The notes: a model not told the origin generated them from the sequence alone. DNA of 14,056 bases from Deltaproteobacteria bacterium RBG_13_61_14 (GCA_001797815.1 MGQK01000049.1:10891-24946), one strand, 5' to 3'; shown: positions 1 to 6,991, numbered from the stretch's first letter. A program made the numbers and translations.

Positions 1-1268
1 TGCACCCGCTCGGCCACGTCCTGCTCACTCAGGCCGTAGTTCTTCGGCCCGAAGGCCACCTCATCAAAGACGCGGGGCGAAAAGATCTGGTGGTCCGGGT
101 TCTGGAACACGAACCCGATCTCCCGGCCCAGTTCCGCCACCTTGCGGCCGAAGAGGTCCCGGCCGTCCAAAAAGACCGCGCCCGAGCTCGGCCGGAGCAG
201 TCCGTTCAGGTTCTTGACCAGGGTGGTCTTACCCGAGCCGTTCTGGCCCACGATCGCGACAAAGTCGCCCTGCCGGATGCGGAGATCCACGCCGGAAAGC
301 GCTTCCACACCGTTGGGATAGCGGTAAACTAAAGACTCGACCCGCAGGACTTCGGCGCCCAGGCCCTGCTCGCGGCGCTTATCCTCCGCCTCGATCGCGC
401 GCTTCTTCTCTTCGGAAAAAATAAAACCCGCTTCGCGAATCGCTGAAATAGGAGTAGCACCGGTTTTCAACTCAGTGGCACCGGTTTGAAACCGGTGGCC
501 CTTCAATCCGAGTCGCAGAGCGACCAGCACCGCATCCGCCGGCCTTACCCCCGCGCGCTCGAGCAACTCCGCGTCAGTTAGGATCGCCTCGGCCGGGCCC
601 TCCGCAACTAGTTTCCCCTGATCCAGGACCACGATCCGGTCCGCCGGCTGAAGCTCCTCCGCCTCGTGCTCCACCAGAATGAGCGTCGTGCCGGCCTCCG
701 CCAGTTTCCGCACCACCGCCATCACTTCCAGCTTGCCTAAAGGGTCCAGGTCGGTGGTAGCCTCGTCCAGGCAGAGGATCTGGGGCTTTAGCGCCAACAC
801 CGAGGCAAAAGCCAGCCGCTGCTTCTGGCCGCCGGAAAGGGTGGCCGGGTCGCGGCCGGCAAGACCGCTCAGCCCGACCGTAGCCAGCGCCTCTTCCACC
901 CGCCGGCTGATCTCCTCCCGCGGCAGACCCAGGTTCTCAGGCCCGAAGGCCACGTCCAGGTCCGCCGCGGTGGAAAAGAGCTGGCTCTCAAAGTCCTGGA
1001 GCACCACGCCCACTTGGCCGGCCAGCTCGCCGGTATTTCGTCCGGCAATGTCCTCCCCGAAGAGCCGCACCCGGCCGGTAAAATCTCCCGGAAAAAAGTG
1101 GGGGATGATCCGGTTCAGGCAGAGCACCAGAGAGCTCTTGCCCGCGCCGGCCCGGCCGATGATCCCCACCACCTCGCCCTCGCGCTGAGTGAAATTGACG
1201 TCGGCCAGCGCCGGCCGCTCGGTGCGGCGGTAAGTGAAAGAGAGGTCCTTGATCTCGATTGCTTTCAT
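1..1268 (-). CDS. Fused double ATPase of an ECF-type transporter (partial, 3' end beyond window)
   Basis: Translating the minus strand from the ATG at 1268 gives 422 residues with no stop before the window edge. Two ABC ATPase domains follow one another. The first has Walker A GRAGAGKS (38-45), Q-loop LQDFESQLF (90-98), signature LSGGQKQRLAF (144-154) and Walker B ILCLDEAT (164-171). The second has Walker A GQNGSGKTT (341-349) and QNPDHQIF (389-396), and is cut before its signature. QNPDxQIF is typical of EcfA ATPases, which drive vitamin or metal uptake with an S-component and EcfT. The fused layout resembles YkoD (about 490 aa or more). The linker (about 250-305) holds a dispersed palindrome at residues 257-272. 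No Shine-Dalgarno is visible: the upstream stretch is pyrimidine-rich on the coding strand. The substrate cannot be told, because EcfT and the S-component would lie off the left edge. Confidence 0.9.
   Translation of the reverse strand, partial: MKAIEIKDLSFTYRRTERPALADVNFTQREGEVVGIIGRAGAGKSSLVLCLNRIIPHFFPGDFTGRVRLFGEDIAGRNTGELAGQVGVVLQDFESQLFSTAADLDVAFGPENLGLPREEISRRVEEALATVGLSGLAGRDPATLSGGQKQRLAFASVLALKPQILCLDEATTDLDPLGKLEVMAVVRKLAEAGTTLILVEHEAEELQPADRIVVLDQGKLVAEGPAEAILTDAELLERAGVRPADAVLVALRLGLKGHRFQTGATELKTGATPISAIREAGFIFSEEKKRAIEAEDKRREQGLGAEVLRVESLVYRYPNGVEALSGVDLRIRQGDFVAIVGQNGSGKTTLVKNLNGLLRPSSGAVFLDGRDLFGRKVAELGREIGFVFQNPDHQIFSPRVFDEVAFGPKNYGLSEQDVAERV
453..500. repeat. Dispersed palindromic repeat inside the ECF ATPase linker
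   Basis: Two direct copies of AGTRGCACCGGTTT start at 453 and 473. The second runs into a perfect 8+1+8 palindrome, ACCGGTTTGAAACCGGT, at 480-496. On the coding strand this encodes GHRFQTGATELKTGAT, a low-complexity peptide between the two ATPase domains. The unit looks like the intergenic repeats elsewhere in the window, yet here it sits in frame in a gene. Confidence 0.75.
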
Positions 1269-1306
1269 TGAATGCAAAGAAGAAAGAAAGAAGGAAGAAA
1301 AGACTT

Positions 1307-1402
1307 ATCCGCAGATTGCGCAGATTGACGCAGATTTCAGTAGAGAATATGAAAACTTTTTACTCTTTTTCTTAATCTGCGTAATCTGCGTAATCTGTGG
1401 AT
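1307..1402. repeat. Large inverted repeat built of CAGATT units
   Basis: The left arm (1307-1336) contains three CAGATT units spaced about 10 bp apart. The right arm (1374-1402) is its near-perfect reverse complement, with one bulged base and two or three mismatches. The loop is about 37 bp and AT-rich. This type of intergenic repeat is familiar from environmental bacterial genomes, where it is often mistranslated as ICVICG-like peptides. It fills the gap between the cyclase stop and the ECF start and could form a transcript hairpin acting as an attenuator or terminator. No U-tract follows, so that role is inferred. Confidence 0.85.
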
Positions 1403-1417
1403 CTCTTCGTTTTTTTC

Positions 1418-2194
1418 CTATTCTTCGATAATCGCCACCGCCCGGATCCAGCCCGCGCTCGCCTTCTTGATCTTGATCGGGAAACATGCAAAAGTGAAAC
1501 CAGTCGCCGGCACCTGGTCCAGGCGGGCCAGCTTCTCGATGTGGCAGTAGCCGCGCTTGATCGAGGCGAAATGGCCCTCCCAGATGATGCTCGGGTCCTT
1601 GCTCTGCTGGAACTCCTTGGCGATCAGCGGCAGCGGCCGGTCCCAACTCCAGGCGTCGGTGCCCACCACCTTGATCCCCTGTTCGACCAGCCAGAGCGTG
1701 GCCTCCCGGCCCATGCCGCAGCCCCGGATCAAATACTCGGGCTTGCCCCAATACTTATCCGCGCCGGTCATGACCAGCACGATCTCCCCGGGCTTCAAGG
1801 TATGCCCGATCTTCTTGAGCGCGGCCTGGAGGTCCACCGGCATCACCTTGTAGCCGTCGGGCTTGTCCCGCAGGTCCAGCACCACCCCCGGGCCAAAGCA
1901 CCACTCGAGCGGGATCTGGTCAATGGTCAGCGCCGGCAGGCCGGCGTCCATGTAGGGGTGGTAGTGCCAGGGCGCGTCCAGGTGAGTGCCGGAATGAGTG
2001 GCAAGGGTGACCATCTCCACCGCCCAGCCCAGGCCCTGGGGCAAATCGCCCTCCGAGATGCCCGGGAAAAAAGCCCGCATCGAGAGCGCCCCGGCCTTGT
2101 GGTCCATATACTGGATCTGCGGGATCATCCCCGGCGGGTCCGAAGGCAGACCGTGCTCAATGGCGATGCTTAGGTCAATAAACTTTCGCGCCAT
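1418..2194 (-). CDS. Cyclase-family metal-dependent hydrolase (kynurenine formamidase-like)
   Basis: The 258-residue protein is the usual length for the cyclase/KynB family (PF04199). The family's metal-binding signature is present as HSGTHLDAPWH (67-77), in which H67, H71 and D73 are the expected ligands. Further family motifs are GTDAWSWD (178-185) and WEGHFA (205-210). There is no signal peptide, so it is probably cytoplasmic. Members hydrolyse N-formylkynurenine, cyclic amides or isatin-like substrates. No tryptophan-degradation gene lies nearby, so the substrate stays open. The start at 2194 has AGGAG six bases upstream. The AGGAG overlaps a candidate -10 box, so depending on the true transcription start the message may be nearly leaderless. 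Confidence 0.88.
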   Translation of the reverse strand: MARKFIDLSIAIEHGLPSDPPGMIPQIQYMDHKAGALSMRAFFPGISEGDLPQGLGWAVEMVTLATHSGTHLDAPWHYHPYMDAGLPALTIDQIPLEWCFGPGVVLDLRDKPDGYKVMPVDLQAALKKIGHTLKPGEIVLVMTGADKYWGKPEYLIRGCGMGREATLWLVEQGIKVVGTDAWSWDRPLPLIAKEFQQSKDPSIIWEGHFASIKRGYCHIEKLARLDQVPATGFTFACFPIKIKKASAGWIRAVAIIEE

Positions 2195-2202
2195 GTAATC
2201 TC

Positions 2203-2231
2203 CTTATAATGTTTCAGGTGTCAAGTGTCAG
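2203..2231 (-). promoter_or_regulatory. Candidate promoter of the cyclase gene, -35 inside a tandem repeat
   Basis: On the minus strand CTGACA (2231-2226) is followed by 17 bp and TATAAG (2208-2203). Each hexamer matches the sigma70 consensus at five of six positions. The predicted start, about 2196, is two bases before the ATG at 2194. The -35 hexamer is one unit of the TGTCARG array. Confidence 0.45.
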
Positions 2232-2239
2232 GTGTCAGG
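2212..2239. repeat. Tandem 7-bp TGTCARG repeat, four units
   Basis: TTTCAGG, TGTCAAG, TGTCAGG and TGTCAGG follow one another without gaps. A related 8-bp array in the opposite orientation lies at 5977-6004. A shorter GGTCACG doublet follows at about 2262-2275. Confidence 0.8.
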
Positions 2240-2270
2240 GCATAAAGCCGCAACCGCCCCTGGTCACGGG

Positions 2271-4163
2271 TCACGGTTCTTCCTTCAAAGGCTCGGGCAA
2301 GATCTCGATCACAATCGTGCCCAGGTCAGCAACCGGGTTTTCATTGGAAAGCTCGATCCGGCCGGGAGGATTGTGGATTGCCACCAGAGCATAATTAGAA
2401 GGGATGACTTCAGGGTCAGCCATCAGGACGAGGTAGTAAAACCCATGTCCCAAATGATCAAATATAAACCGACCCTTTTCGTCAATGGAAGCTGTATCAA
2501 CTAAATGATTGGTAACTTTGAAAGCTTCCCATCTTAAAATCCATTTCTGAGACCACTCGGCTTGTCTTAGAGAAGTGAACCCCAAAATCCCGACCCTGAT
2601 CTTGCCCTTGTTGGGAGAAACTGTCTTTACCTCTCCCACGATAGTTCCTCGGAGAAGTGGAATATCGAGTGCTAGATTGTTGTCTTTGAATTTGCTTTCG
2701 CACTCTGACCGATATTCATCAAGATACTTTTCAGCCAGCTCTCTTTCTCCGAAATGATTCAGGCAGAAAGCTAATTTATTTTTCATGCAAGGTCCAATTT
2801 TCCATTTTGACTCGTCAAGGTAATCCATAAGATAGCTGATGTAGGGTTCTCTAACGGGAGATATCCGGAGGCGGAAGGTCTCTAGGGTTCTTTGGAGGTT
2901 TTTGGGCGGAATCGTGGCCGCCTGGTGTAGCCACATTGAGCCTTGTTCCGGCTCCATCAACAGGTAGTATCCATAACCGAGAAAAACTCTGGCAGAATTT
3001 GTATACGCTCCCTTTCCGTTCATTTTTTCCAGATAATTTTTCGTTTTCACCAGGTTGGCTTTGTTGTAGGAAAGGTTGGGATTCTCGTAACGGCCAGTAT
3101 ACAAGAATGGTTTTTCGCTGAAGGATTGATTAAGACTTACTTCTTCAATTGTTACTGAAGAAGGAGATTCTAAGAGGTCGAAATAAATCATGGTCTTTTC
3201 GTTCGTCTCCACGGTTTCCAGCGAAGCAGCTTCTTGAAGATTTAGCTTGCCGGTATCGTAATTCCTCTTTAGATAGGAATCGAAATATTGGATAATACCA
3301 AGCGGGACAATAATTGCTAGGAGGCCAAAGGCGAAGGTTTTTTTAGGAAGGATAGGTCTATTGGCTATGGGAATAAGGCGATAGAGAAATGGCAAAATAC
3401 CGATCATGACTATTCCGATCAACATTGCCTCAGCCAAATGAATAGGAAAGCATAGCGGGCGGAAATACTCAAGCTCACCCTGATTCAGTGCAATGCTTGC
3501 GTTCCAGCCTATTTTAACAATATAGCCATAAGCTTTTCCGGCTACAAAAGTGATGGGAAGGACCAGGATTGCAAAGAGAACTTCTCTGAGGAGATAGTCT
3601 TTCTTAATGGATCTAAGATTAACGGAATAAATCTCCTTCGTGGCACGATCCCACTCTACGGATAGGATAAAAGCCACAAAATATATTAGAAGGAGAAGAA
3701 AGTTTTGTTGGTTATAGAGGTTAAGAAGCTTGAGAGTATCCTTAGAGAAAACAATAGAGTTAATCAGCCCTAACTGCGCGTTGGAACCTGCAACGGCGGC
3801 CTCAAATACAATGAACAGCAGGAAGAAATAACCTGCCAGCGATGGATATTTAATGGGATGGACATAAATGAATAAAAACTCTCTCAAATTGATGAAACCA
3901 GTTACCAGCAGGTAGAACATTGCCAGGAAAGCAAAGACCAATGAATATATTAAGATATCGGAATTTTGCGCCAAGAGACTAACGAATTGATAAATTTGAT
4001 AATCCCGGGCGGGCAAGATACTGAATTCGATACTCGGAGCCCAGATCATTCCGGTAATAGCGAGGTAAGCCCATTTCGACAGCAGGGCAAGTCCGAAGAT
4101 GGCAAATGCGATTCTGGCTAGTTTGGGCCTTTCCCGCCAAATGCTCTTGACTTGATCTTGCAT
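2271..4163 (-). CDS. Seven-TM membrane protein with TPR-like and beta-sandwich-like C-terminal part, unknown function
   Basis: I do not recognise this 630-residue protein. About seven hydrophobic segments occupy residues 14-36, 70-92, 108-127, 153-169, 193-216, 241-265 and 275-294. A soluble part follows from about 300. Residues 385-495 contain helical, TPR-like stretches (for example LGYGYYLLMEPEQGSMWLHQA). Residues 505-618 look beta-rich with a carboxypeptidase-regulatory-like flavour (GTIVGEVKTV, DEKGRFIFDHLGHGFYYLVLM). The start at 4163 has AGGAGG nine bases upstream. The gap to the phosphodiesterase gene is only 16 bp, so they should be co-transcribed and probably translationally coupled. 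The gene is clearly more AT-rich than its neighbours (some 60-base lines near 30-35% GC against 60-75%), which suggests separate origin. It is probably a cell-envelope protein. Confidence 0.8.
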   Translation of the reverse strand: MQDQVKSIWRERPKLARIAFAIFGLALLSKWAYLAITGMIWAPSIEFSILPARDYQIYQFVSLLAQNSDILIYSLVFAFLAMFYLLVTGFINLREFLFIYVHPIKYPSLAGYFFLLFIVFEAAVAGSNAQLGLINSIVFSKDTLKLLNLYNQQNFLLLLIYFVAFILSVEWDRATKEIYSVNLRSIKKDYLLREVLFAILVLPITFVAGKAYGYIVKIGWNASIALNQGELEYFRPLCFPIHLAEAMLIGIVMIGILPFLYRLIPIANRPILPKKTFAFGLLAIIVPLGIIQYFDSYLKRNYDTGKLNLQEAASLETVETNEKTMIYFDLLESPSSVTIEEVSLNQSFSEKPFLYTGRYENPNLSYNKANLVKTKNYLEKMNGKGAYTNSARVFLGYGYYLLMEPEQGSMWLHQAATIPPKNLQRTLETFRLRISPVREPYISYLMDYLDESKWKIGPCMKNKLAFCLNHFGERELAEKYLDEYRSECESKFKDNNLALDIPLLRGTIVGEVKTVSPNKGKIRVGILGFTSLRQAEWSQKWILRWEAFKVTNHLVDTASIDEKGRFIFDHLGHGFYYLVLMADPEVIPSNYALVAIHNPPGRIELSNENPVADLGTIVIEILPEPLKEEP

Positions 4164-4179
4164 GGATCATAGCCTCCTT

Positions 4180-4971
4180 CTATTTTGGAAGCAATTTCGG
4201 CTCATCGGTTTGGAGGACATCGAGCCCGATTTGTTTTTGCTGGAGGAGTTTGGCTTGGTCGTCCACCGGCATGGTCGCGACTTTGAGGCCTTTTTTGTGG
4301 GCCTTGGCGATGCGATGTTTGGTGGCAAAGCCGGCCAAGGTGCCGAAGCCGTCTGCCCCGGTGCGGCGGACCTGGCCCATGGTCAATGCCGGGTAGGGCC
4401 AGGAGACAAAAGTGACGAGATCCGGCCAGCGGCGCTCCAGCTCGCGGGTGAATTGCTTCTGGTAGGTCCCCACGATCCCCCGGTCGCGCATGCCATACTG
4501 ATCGAGCAAGGCCACCAGCTTCTCTCCGCGGTCCGGAGGCGCGCTCTTCATGTCCAGGTAAACCGCCAGACCCCGCCCCTGGGCAAGCTGTAAAACTTCT
4601 TCCAGGGTCGGAACCTCTTCCCCGTTCTTGGTGCGCAAGGATTTGATCTCGGAGAGCGTCATCTCCGCCACCTTGCCGCTCCCGTCGGTAGTCCGGTCCA
4701 CCGTGAAGTCGTGCATAATGACATAGACGCCATCCCGGGTGAGCTTGGGGTCGCACTCGATCGCGTCCACCCCCAGATCGGCCGCGCGGGAAAAAGCGGC
4801 CAGGGTATTCTCGTCGAACTCGCGGTTGGCGCCCCGATGGGCGAGGGTCAGCGGCCGGCCCTCGGGCCAGACCTCGGTCCAAGCTGGAATAGCCATCAAG
4901 AGCAAGAAAATGAGCAATCCTGAGAACAGACCAACCCGGCTTGGTGATTTTGCAAAATTGCGTATTTTCAT
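4180..4971 (-). CDS. Secreted glycerophosphodiester phosphodiesterase
   Basis: The enzyme would hydrolyse glycerophosphodiesters to glycerol 3-phosphate and an alcohol. GDPD-family signatures are clear: LAHRGANREFDENT (43-56, catalytic H45 and R46, acidic E54), IECDPKLTRDG (71-81, metal ligands E72 and D74), catalytic H87 in MHDFTVDRTTDGSG, and the C-terminal QTDEP. I place the start at 4971, giving 263 aa and an export signal (KIRN followed by a hydrophobic stretch to about residue 28, then IPAWTEV). The open frame continues upstream to 5124, but that part is the CTCTGTG repeat and the 3' end of the upstream gene read in another frame. No strong ribosome-binding site is seen; GAGAG eight bases away may serve. 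It lies 35 bp after the TPR gene and 16 bp before the membrane gene. It is probably periplasmic and involved in phospholipid or teichoic-type diester turnover. Confidence 0.9.
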   Translation of the reverse strand: MKIRNFAKSPSRVGLFSGLLIFLLLMAIPAWTEVWPEGRPLTLAHRGANREFDENTLAAFSRAADLGVDAIECDPKLTRDGVYVIMHDFTVDRTTDGSGKVAEMTLSEIKSLRTKNGEEVPTLEEVLQLAQGRGLAVYLDMKSAPPDRGEKLVALLDQYGMRDRGIVGTYQKQFTRELERRWPDLVTFVSWPYPALTMGQVRRTGADGFGTLAGFATKHRIAKAHKKGLKVATMPVDDQAKLLQQKQIGLDVLQTDEPKLLPK

Positions 4972-4981
4972 TTTTTCATCT

Positions 4982-5005
4982 CTCTGTGCTCTCTGTGTCT
5001 CTGTG
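4982..5005. repeat. CTCTGTG (CACAGAG) repeat between two genes
   Basis: CTCTGTG occurs at 4982-4988, 4991-4997 and 4999-5005. Read on the minus strand this is the ACACAGAGACACAGAG-type dispersed repeat often mistranslated as TETQRAQR. It abuts the stop codon of the upstream TPR gene (5007-5009) and supplies the only purine-rich sequence before the phosphodiesterase start. Confidence 0.75.
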
Positions 5006-5006
5006 T

Positions 5007-5777
5007 TTAATCTTGATCTTCGCCCCCAAATTCCTTTTGCAGCAGTTCCCTGGCCTGGCGCTGGTAGAGGCGGTTTTCCGGGACAGCCTCGGGCAAAAGG
5101 TCGGGCGAATGGCTCACCACCCATTCCAACTGTTTCTTCGCTTCCTCCCGCTTCCCGTCCTCCAGAAAGCTCTCGGCCATGTAGAGCCGGGTCATGAAAA
5201 AGTTAGGCTCGACTTCCAGTGACCTCTTGTAGAGATCAATCGAGTCCTCCAAGGTGAAGCGGGCCATCCGCCGGCCCAGGCTGGGGATTTCGTGGACAAA
5301 CCTCCCCCAGTAGCGATAGACCCCGCCGTGGTAATACTTGTAATCCTGGCGGGTCACCTCGGTCATGGCCTTGATGCAAAGCCCGAAATCAAAGGTGCCG
5401 GAGAGCAGGCCCTTGATCTCGGTGACCCGGCCGTTGTTGACCGTGGCCCAGAAGTTGCCCCCCACGCTTTGGGGGTTGACCTTCATCGCCTGCAGGGCCG
5501 CCTCCTTGCCCTCCTCAAATGCCTGGAGCCGCGGCTCTTTTTCCTTGAGCGGGATCAACTCGCCCAGGTAATAGCCGGCCAGCGCGGTCTTGACCCACAG
5601 CTCTTCGCTCCGGGGATTGGCCCGGGCCGCCTCCGCGTAACAGCGGAAAGCCTGCCCGGCAAAAGTTCGCTCTTCCCGCTTGGCCCAAAGCTCGTCGCAG
5701 GTGTCGCTAACGGCCGCGGAATGTCCTTGATCGCCCATGACCAAAAGCAGCATGATCATCGGCCAAGCCTTTTTCAT
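5007..5777 (-). CDS. Secreted TPR-type protein, possibly related to TRAP-transporter TatT components
   Basis: From the ATG at 5777 the protein is 256 aa with an N-terminal signal peptide (KKAW, then a hydrophobic run to about residue 14, likely cleavage near HSAA-VS). No lipobox cysteine is present. Helical repeats follow. Residues 38-72 and 172-225 are the most TPR-like: LEDSIDLYKRSLEVEPNFF, then TRLYMAESFLEDGKREEAKK. The middle (105-160) has NFWATVNNGR and YYHGGVYRYWGRF, reminiscent of the TatT/T-component family of periplasmic helical proteins. That assignment is tentative. The start is supported by GAGGGGG seven bases upstream; the longer frame to 5810 adds only a non-conserved 11 residues. 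It is first of the three-gene unit with the phosphodiesterase and the 7-TM protein, so it probably acts as a periplasmic scaffold or binding partner. Confidence 0.75.
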   Translation of the reverse strand: MKKAWPMIMLLLVMGDQGHSAAVSDTCDELWAKREERTFAGQAFRCYAEAARANPRSEELWVKTALAGYYLGELIPLKEKEPRLQAFEEGKEAALQAMKVNPQSVGGNFWATVNNGRVTEIKGLLSGTFDFGLCIKAMTEVTRQDYKYYHGGVYRYWGRFVHEIPSLGRRMARFTLEDSIDLYKRSLEVEPNFFMTRLYMAESFLEDGKREEAKKQLEWVVSHSPDLLPEAVPENRLYQRQARELLQKEFGGEDQD

Positions 5778-5861
5778 GATTAACCCCCTCGCTGGGTGAC
5801 CGGCCCCCAACCTCAGGCCATGGACATGGGACTGCGGCAGTGATCCGCGACGACTCGACTG

Positions 5862-5897
5862 CCTTCGACAGGCTCAGGCCCCGAGCTTGTCGAGGGG
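5862..5897. repeat. Palindromic repeat of the TTCGACAAGCTC type
   Basis: The left arm CCTTCGACAGGCTCAGG (5862-5878) and right arm CCGAGCTTGTCGAGGGG (5881-5897) are imperfect reverse complements with a 2-bp gap. The right edge continues into CGAGGGGAGCTC (5891-5902). Its reverse complement GAGCTCCCCTCG recurs twice at 12676-12728, so this is one family with copies at two places in the window. Confidence 0.75.
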
Positions 5898-5902
5898 AGC
5901 TC

Positions 5903-5928
5903 GCCGAAGTCCGAAGAGCGGCTTCGGC
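5903..5928. repeat. Short hairpin GCCGAAG...CTTCGGC
   Basis: The perfect 7-bp arms at 5903-5909 and 5922-5928 enclose 12 bases. It lies immediately after the TTCGACA palindrome and may be part of the same mobile unit. No T-tract follows on either strand. Confidence 0.6.
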
Positions 5929-5942
5929 TACCCTATTAGATT

Positions 5943-5962
5943 GACAGACAGGAATGTCTGTC
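5943..5962. repeat. GACAGACA-GGAA-TGTCTGTC palindrome
   Basis: Perfect 8-bp arms enclose a 4-base loop, followed by CCCACC. This looks like a further dispersed hairpin unit. It lies downstream of the lipid kinase (minus strand) and upstream of the TPR operon, so it could act as an mRNA 3'-end structure. No U-run supports intrinsic termination. Confidence 0.65.
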
Positions 5963-5976
5963 CCACCACCCTACTA

Positions 5977-6004
5977 CCTTGACACCTTGACACCCTGGCA
6001 CCTT
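5977..6004. repeat. Tandem 8-bp CCTTGACA repeat
   Basis: CCTTGACA, CCTTGACA, CCCTGGCA and a partial CCTT are adjacent, ending two bases before the lipid-kinase stop codon. On the minus strand the unit reads TGTCAAGG, close to the TGTCARG units at 2212-2239. Confidence 0.75.
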
Positions 6005-6005
6005 C

Positions 6006-6932
6006 CTATGGCCGACGCATCAAAATTTTTCCGGGCAAGACCTCGAAGCTCGCCGGCAGCAGGCCGGGTTGCTCGCCGTCCACGTCCAGGAGCACGCGCT
6101 CGCTGGAAGTCGCGACCACTTTTTTGCCGCGCAGGAACTCGACCTTGGCCATGCTCAGGTGCCGGCCGGAGTAGATCAGCCCGCCGAACTGAAGTCGCTC
6201 CAGGAAGGTAAGGTCGCCGACGATGACCACGTCAAAGAGGCCGTCGTCCAGGATGGCCTGGGGCGCGGTCTGCATGCCGGCGCCGAAGAAGCGGCCGTTG
6301 GCCACGGCCACATTGAAGACGGTGCGCTCGAGGAGAGGGCCATCGTCCACCTGGAGGCGCACCGGCTGGTTGGTGTAGCTGAGGGTGGCCCGCACCGAGC
6401 CCAGGATAAACGACACCTTGCCGCCCAGTGCCTTGGTGGTGTTGTTGACCACGTTGTCGGCATGGCCGCCGATGCCGAAGCTGGCGATGTTGATGTAGTA
6501 GCGCTCCACGTCGCGGCCCTGGTGGTCCCGTAGGGTCATCCGGCCGCAGTCGGTGGGCTTGGCCCGGGCCTCGGCCAGGATCTGCAAAGCCTCGGCGTAG
6601 GCGCGCGGGATCTGGGCGGTCTTGATGAAGTCCGAGCCGGTGCCGGAGCAGACCACCCCGAACTGGGCCTCTGGGTTCACCAGCTTCCCGTCGGCAAAGA
6701 AACCGTTCACCACCTCGTTGTTGGTGCCGTCGCCGCCCAGGCTGACGATCAGCTCGGCCCCGGCATGGAGCGCGGCGCGGGTGAGCTCGACCGCGTGCCA
6801 GGTGCGCTCGGTCAGCGAGAAGCCGATCGGGCCCAGGAGCTTCTCGGCGCTTTGCTTGATCTCCGGCCAGACCCGGCCGGTGTAGCCCCCGGCCGAATGG
6901 GGATTGACGATGAAGTGGATTTGGGCGGGCAT
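6006..6932 (-). CDS. Diacylglycerol kinase-family lipid kinase (YegS/DgkB-like)
   Basis: The 308-residue protein carries the DAGK catalytic signature. It opens with IHFIVNPHSAGG (5-16), then has the nucleotide-binding SLGGDGTNNEVVNG (64-77), GVVCSGTGSDF (92-102), and the C-terminal lobe ILDDGLFDVVIVGDL and LLDVDGE. Length is normal for bacterial soluble lipid kinases, which phosphorylate diacylglycerol, ceramide or related lipids at the membrane face. I chose 6932 because it aligns with the conserved beginning of the family. The frame runs upstream to 7049, but the extra residues come from a TTTCCG tandem repeat (an ETETET peptide) and a hydrophobic stretch. An alternative start at 6989 is possible. 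No ribosome-binding site precedes 6932, but a promoter is placed exactly for a leaderless message. Confidence 0.9.
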   Translation of the reverse strand: MPAQIHFIVNPHSAGGYTGRVWPEIKQSAEKLLGPIGFSLTERTWHAVELTRAALHAGAELIVSLGGDGTNNEVVNGFFADGKLVNPEAQFGVVCSGTGSDFIKTAQIPRAYAEALQILAEARAKPTDCGRMTLRDHQGRDVERYYINIASFGIGGHADNVVNNTTKALGGKVSFILGSVRATLSYTNQPVRLQVDDGPLLERTVFNVAVANGRFFGAGMQTAPQAILDDGLFDVVIVGDLTFLERLQFGGLIYSGRHLSMAKVEFLRGKKVVATSSERVLLDVDGEQPGLLPASFEVLPGKILMRRP

Positions 6933-6938
6933 GGGGAA

Positions 6939-6967
6939 ACTATAAATAAAAAGCCAGAAAAAGTAAA
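6939..6967 (-). promoter_or_regulatory. Candidate leaderless promoter of the lipid kinase gene
   Basis: On the minus strand TTTACT (6967-6962), a 17-bp spacer and TATAGT (6944-6939) match sigma70 spacing. Six bases lie between the -10 and the A of the ATG at 6932, so transcription would begin at the start codon. This agrees with the missing Shine-Dalgarno. Confidence 0.5.
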
Positions 6968-6991
6968 CGAGGGGTTGATGGCCTGCCATCT

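Noticed and set aside
1307-1402. CRISPR-like spaced repeats
   Set aside because: Only three short CAGATT units per arm and the arms are inverted; no regular unique spacers or cas genes.
1397-2173. 258-codon plus-strand frame opposite the cyclase
   Set aside because: Shadow of a cyclase whose metal motif is clear; its beginning falls in the CAGATT repeat.
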